This document shows positions 62,885 to 64,000 of a stretch of DNA of 64,000 nt, piece by piece (position 1 is the stretch's first letter; each line of letters starts with the position of its first letter). The notes beneath the pieces are model-generated. The model had not been told where the DNA came from, did not search any database, and was given only the letters and a program-made list of their open reading frames with translations. Source of the stretch: Lepidostoma basale (lineage: Eukaryota; Arthropoda; Insecta; Trichoptera; Lepidostomatidae); the NCBI GenBank assembly GCA_022606425.2, contig JAHDVF020000729.1:1-64000 (forward strand). The letters run 5' to 3'. The position numbers and the translations under genes are program-made.

Positions 62885-63366
62885 ATACTTCGGAAATTGA
62901 AAAACTTTGTTTAATCCACTATTTAATAAAACATATAAAAAAACACGACATGTTTCGGAGGATACCTCCATCTTCAGGTGTAAAAATATAGTATAAACTA
63001 AACAAAGGAAGACTAATAAAAAACCCATATAAAAATCGATACAATAATTCAAATTTAAAAATTAACCTGTGCTATGTGTTATAAGTAGGTACTAACAATT
63101 ATTTTTTAACAGAAAGAACTAATAAATAATATTAAATAATAATATTACACGATGATAATATAAAAATAAAAAAATGCGTTTTTTATTAGTCTTTCTTTGC
63201 TTTAGTTTTTATTATATTTTCCACCTAAATATGGAAGTATTCTCCGAAACATGTCGTGTTTTTTTTAATTAAAAACGTGATTAAACATATTTTTTCAATT
63301 TTCTAAGTATATTACTATGGAATTCCACAGTGTTAATGTCTTAGCGTTCAATAAGTTAAACTATTT
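62885..63366. mobile_element. FB-B foldback element, copy 3
   Basis: Left arm ACATGTTTCGGAGGATACC (62950) and right arm with ATGGAAGTATTCTCCGAAAC, then ATGGAATTCCACAGTGTTAA and TTAGCGTTCAATAAGTTAAA. The FB-B flank resumes after the A1 insertion at about 63643 (TTAATTAATAGGAATGTAAA, as at 57430). Confidence 0.75.
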
Positions 63367-63642
63367 CTGGTTCCATTTACATCGTTAACATATATTTTTT
63401 TTACCATTCATTCTTTCCATATGTCCAAACCATCTTAATGAAGACCGCGGAAAACGTGGCACGATCAAATAACTCAAATATTGAATGTCGGCCATGTGAG
63501 GAGTCAGAGAAATCGACGCGCGTGCATGACACGATGTATGAATGGTGAGGAAGCGAGAGAAATATGTCAGGAAAGAAAAGTGTGGCAGTACATTCTTTCT
63601 GCCTACCCCTTCGGGGAGACGGCGTGATGGTTAGTTAGTTAG
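63367..63642 (+). mobile_element. LINE A1 with 5' inversion (twin-priming structure)
   Basis: 63441-63642 is a normal plus-strand A1 3' end (GACCGCGGAAAACGTGGCAC through GGCGTGATGGTTAGTTAG). 63367-63440 is the segment that should precede it, but inverted (CTGGTTCCATTTACATCGTT, then CCAAACCATCTTAATG). Only about 8 nt of the expected sequence is missing at the junction. The insertion sits in FB-B copy 3, whose empty state is seen at 57413-57450. Confidence 0.85.
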
Positions 63643-64000
63643 TTTTTTTTAATTAATAGGAATGTAAAAGTCTATATGTTTTATTATAGTTTATGTGAAT
63701 GACTATAATGAATGAAATAAAATAATATAATCCCAAAATAAAAATATTTACTTTTTAAATCACAGATTTTTCAAGAATTCCTTAAAGAGATCCTTACACT
63801 TAAAATGACAGCCTAATTCAAACAGACACACTCCCAAGCTTTGTATTGGATGATGGTAAGGTTTATTCATTGTTTAATTCAAAATTCCCAAAAACATTTT
63901 TTTTTTCTTATCGGGGATAAATTTTACGAATTCAGAATACAGGAAATACCCCTTAATACGTCGGGGGGACCTGACATGACACTCGAAGAAGATGATTGCC
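63643..64000. other. FB-B flank, then unassigned
   Basis: The first ~60 bp match 57427-57480. The rest has no recognised feature. Confidence 0.4.

Overview
The window reads as a gene-poor, AT-rich, transposon-saturated stretch of an insect genome. It is probably lepidopteran: that is an inference from the mix of tRNA-headed SINEs, an RTE-grade LINE with (TTAG)n tails, foldback/MITE families with CAGCTG and GGAGGATACCTCC cores, mariner, BEL/Pao and a Helitron end. No host protein-coding gene, rRNA or functional tRNA gene could be supported. Almost everything recognisable is a transposable element (TE), most copies are truncated, and many are nested in one another. I use working family letters. 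A (subfamilies A1, A2 and A3), B, C, D, E, G and H are non-LTR retrotransposons recognised from reverse-transcriptase (RT) C-terminal segments. SINE1, SINE2 and SINE-X are short retroposons. FB-A to FB-D are foldback or inverted-repeat elements. These labels are mine and not database names.

Layout. 1-17 kb: a mosaic of 5'-truncated LINE ends, SINEs, a Helitron end, FB-B/FB-C elements and a 290-bp (TA)n tract; a D copy at 2.3-4.2 kb carries B and A insertions with clear target-site duplications (TSDs), and 8.8-11.3 kb is locally duplicated. 17.3-18.6 kb: a full-length mariner with TIRs and TA TSDs, inserted into an A copy; its transposase keeps the DD34D triad but is frameshifted near the C terminus. 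19.9-20.1 kb: a 35-bp minisatellite. 22.7-23.4 kb: a large palindromic FB-A element. 23.8-24.5 kb: an internally deleted CR1-like LINE. 31.2-31.7 kb: a 508-bp deletion derivative of a DUF4817-type mariner relative. 33.4-41.9 kb: a nested stack in which a D copy received B, C and a recent LTR retrotransposon.

The most notable object is that LTR element (34814-41888, minus strand). It has two 813-bp LTRs with one difference spotted, a perfect 5-bp TSD, a PBS and a PPT, and one uninterrupted 1804-codon ORF. The ORF encodes BEL/Pao Gag, zinc knuckle and protease, then about 690 residues with no recognisable RT, RNase H or integrase core but with internal coding repeats, and finally the extreme end of a BEL integrase (DUF5641-like). 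It moved recently, so it was probably mobilised in trans. It is the best candidate here for something undescribed.

42-64 kb: more A-E, G, SINE and FB copies, including the longest A2 copy (54.6-55.6 kb), a decayed second mariner lineage (44.1-44.4 kb), hairpin-rich FB-C/FB-D elements (50.7-52.0 kb) and an A1 copy with an L1-style 5' inversion (63.4-63.6 kb). The absence of genes together with nested insertions of different ages would fit heterochromatin or a W chromosome, but the sequence alone cannot show this.
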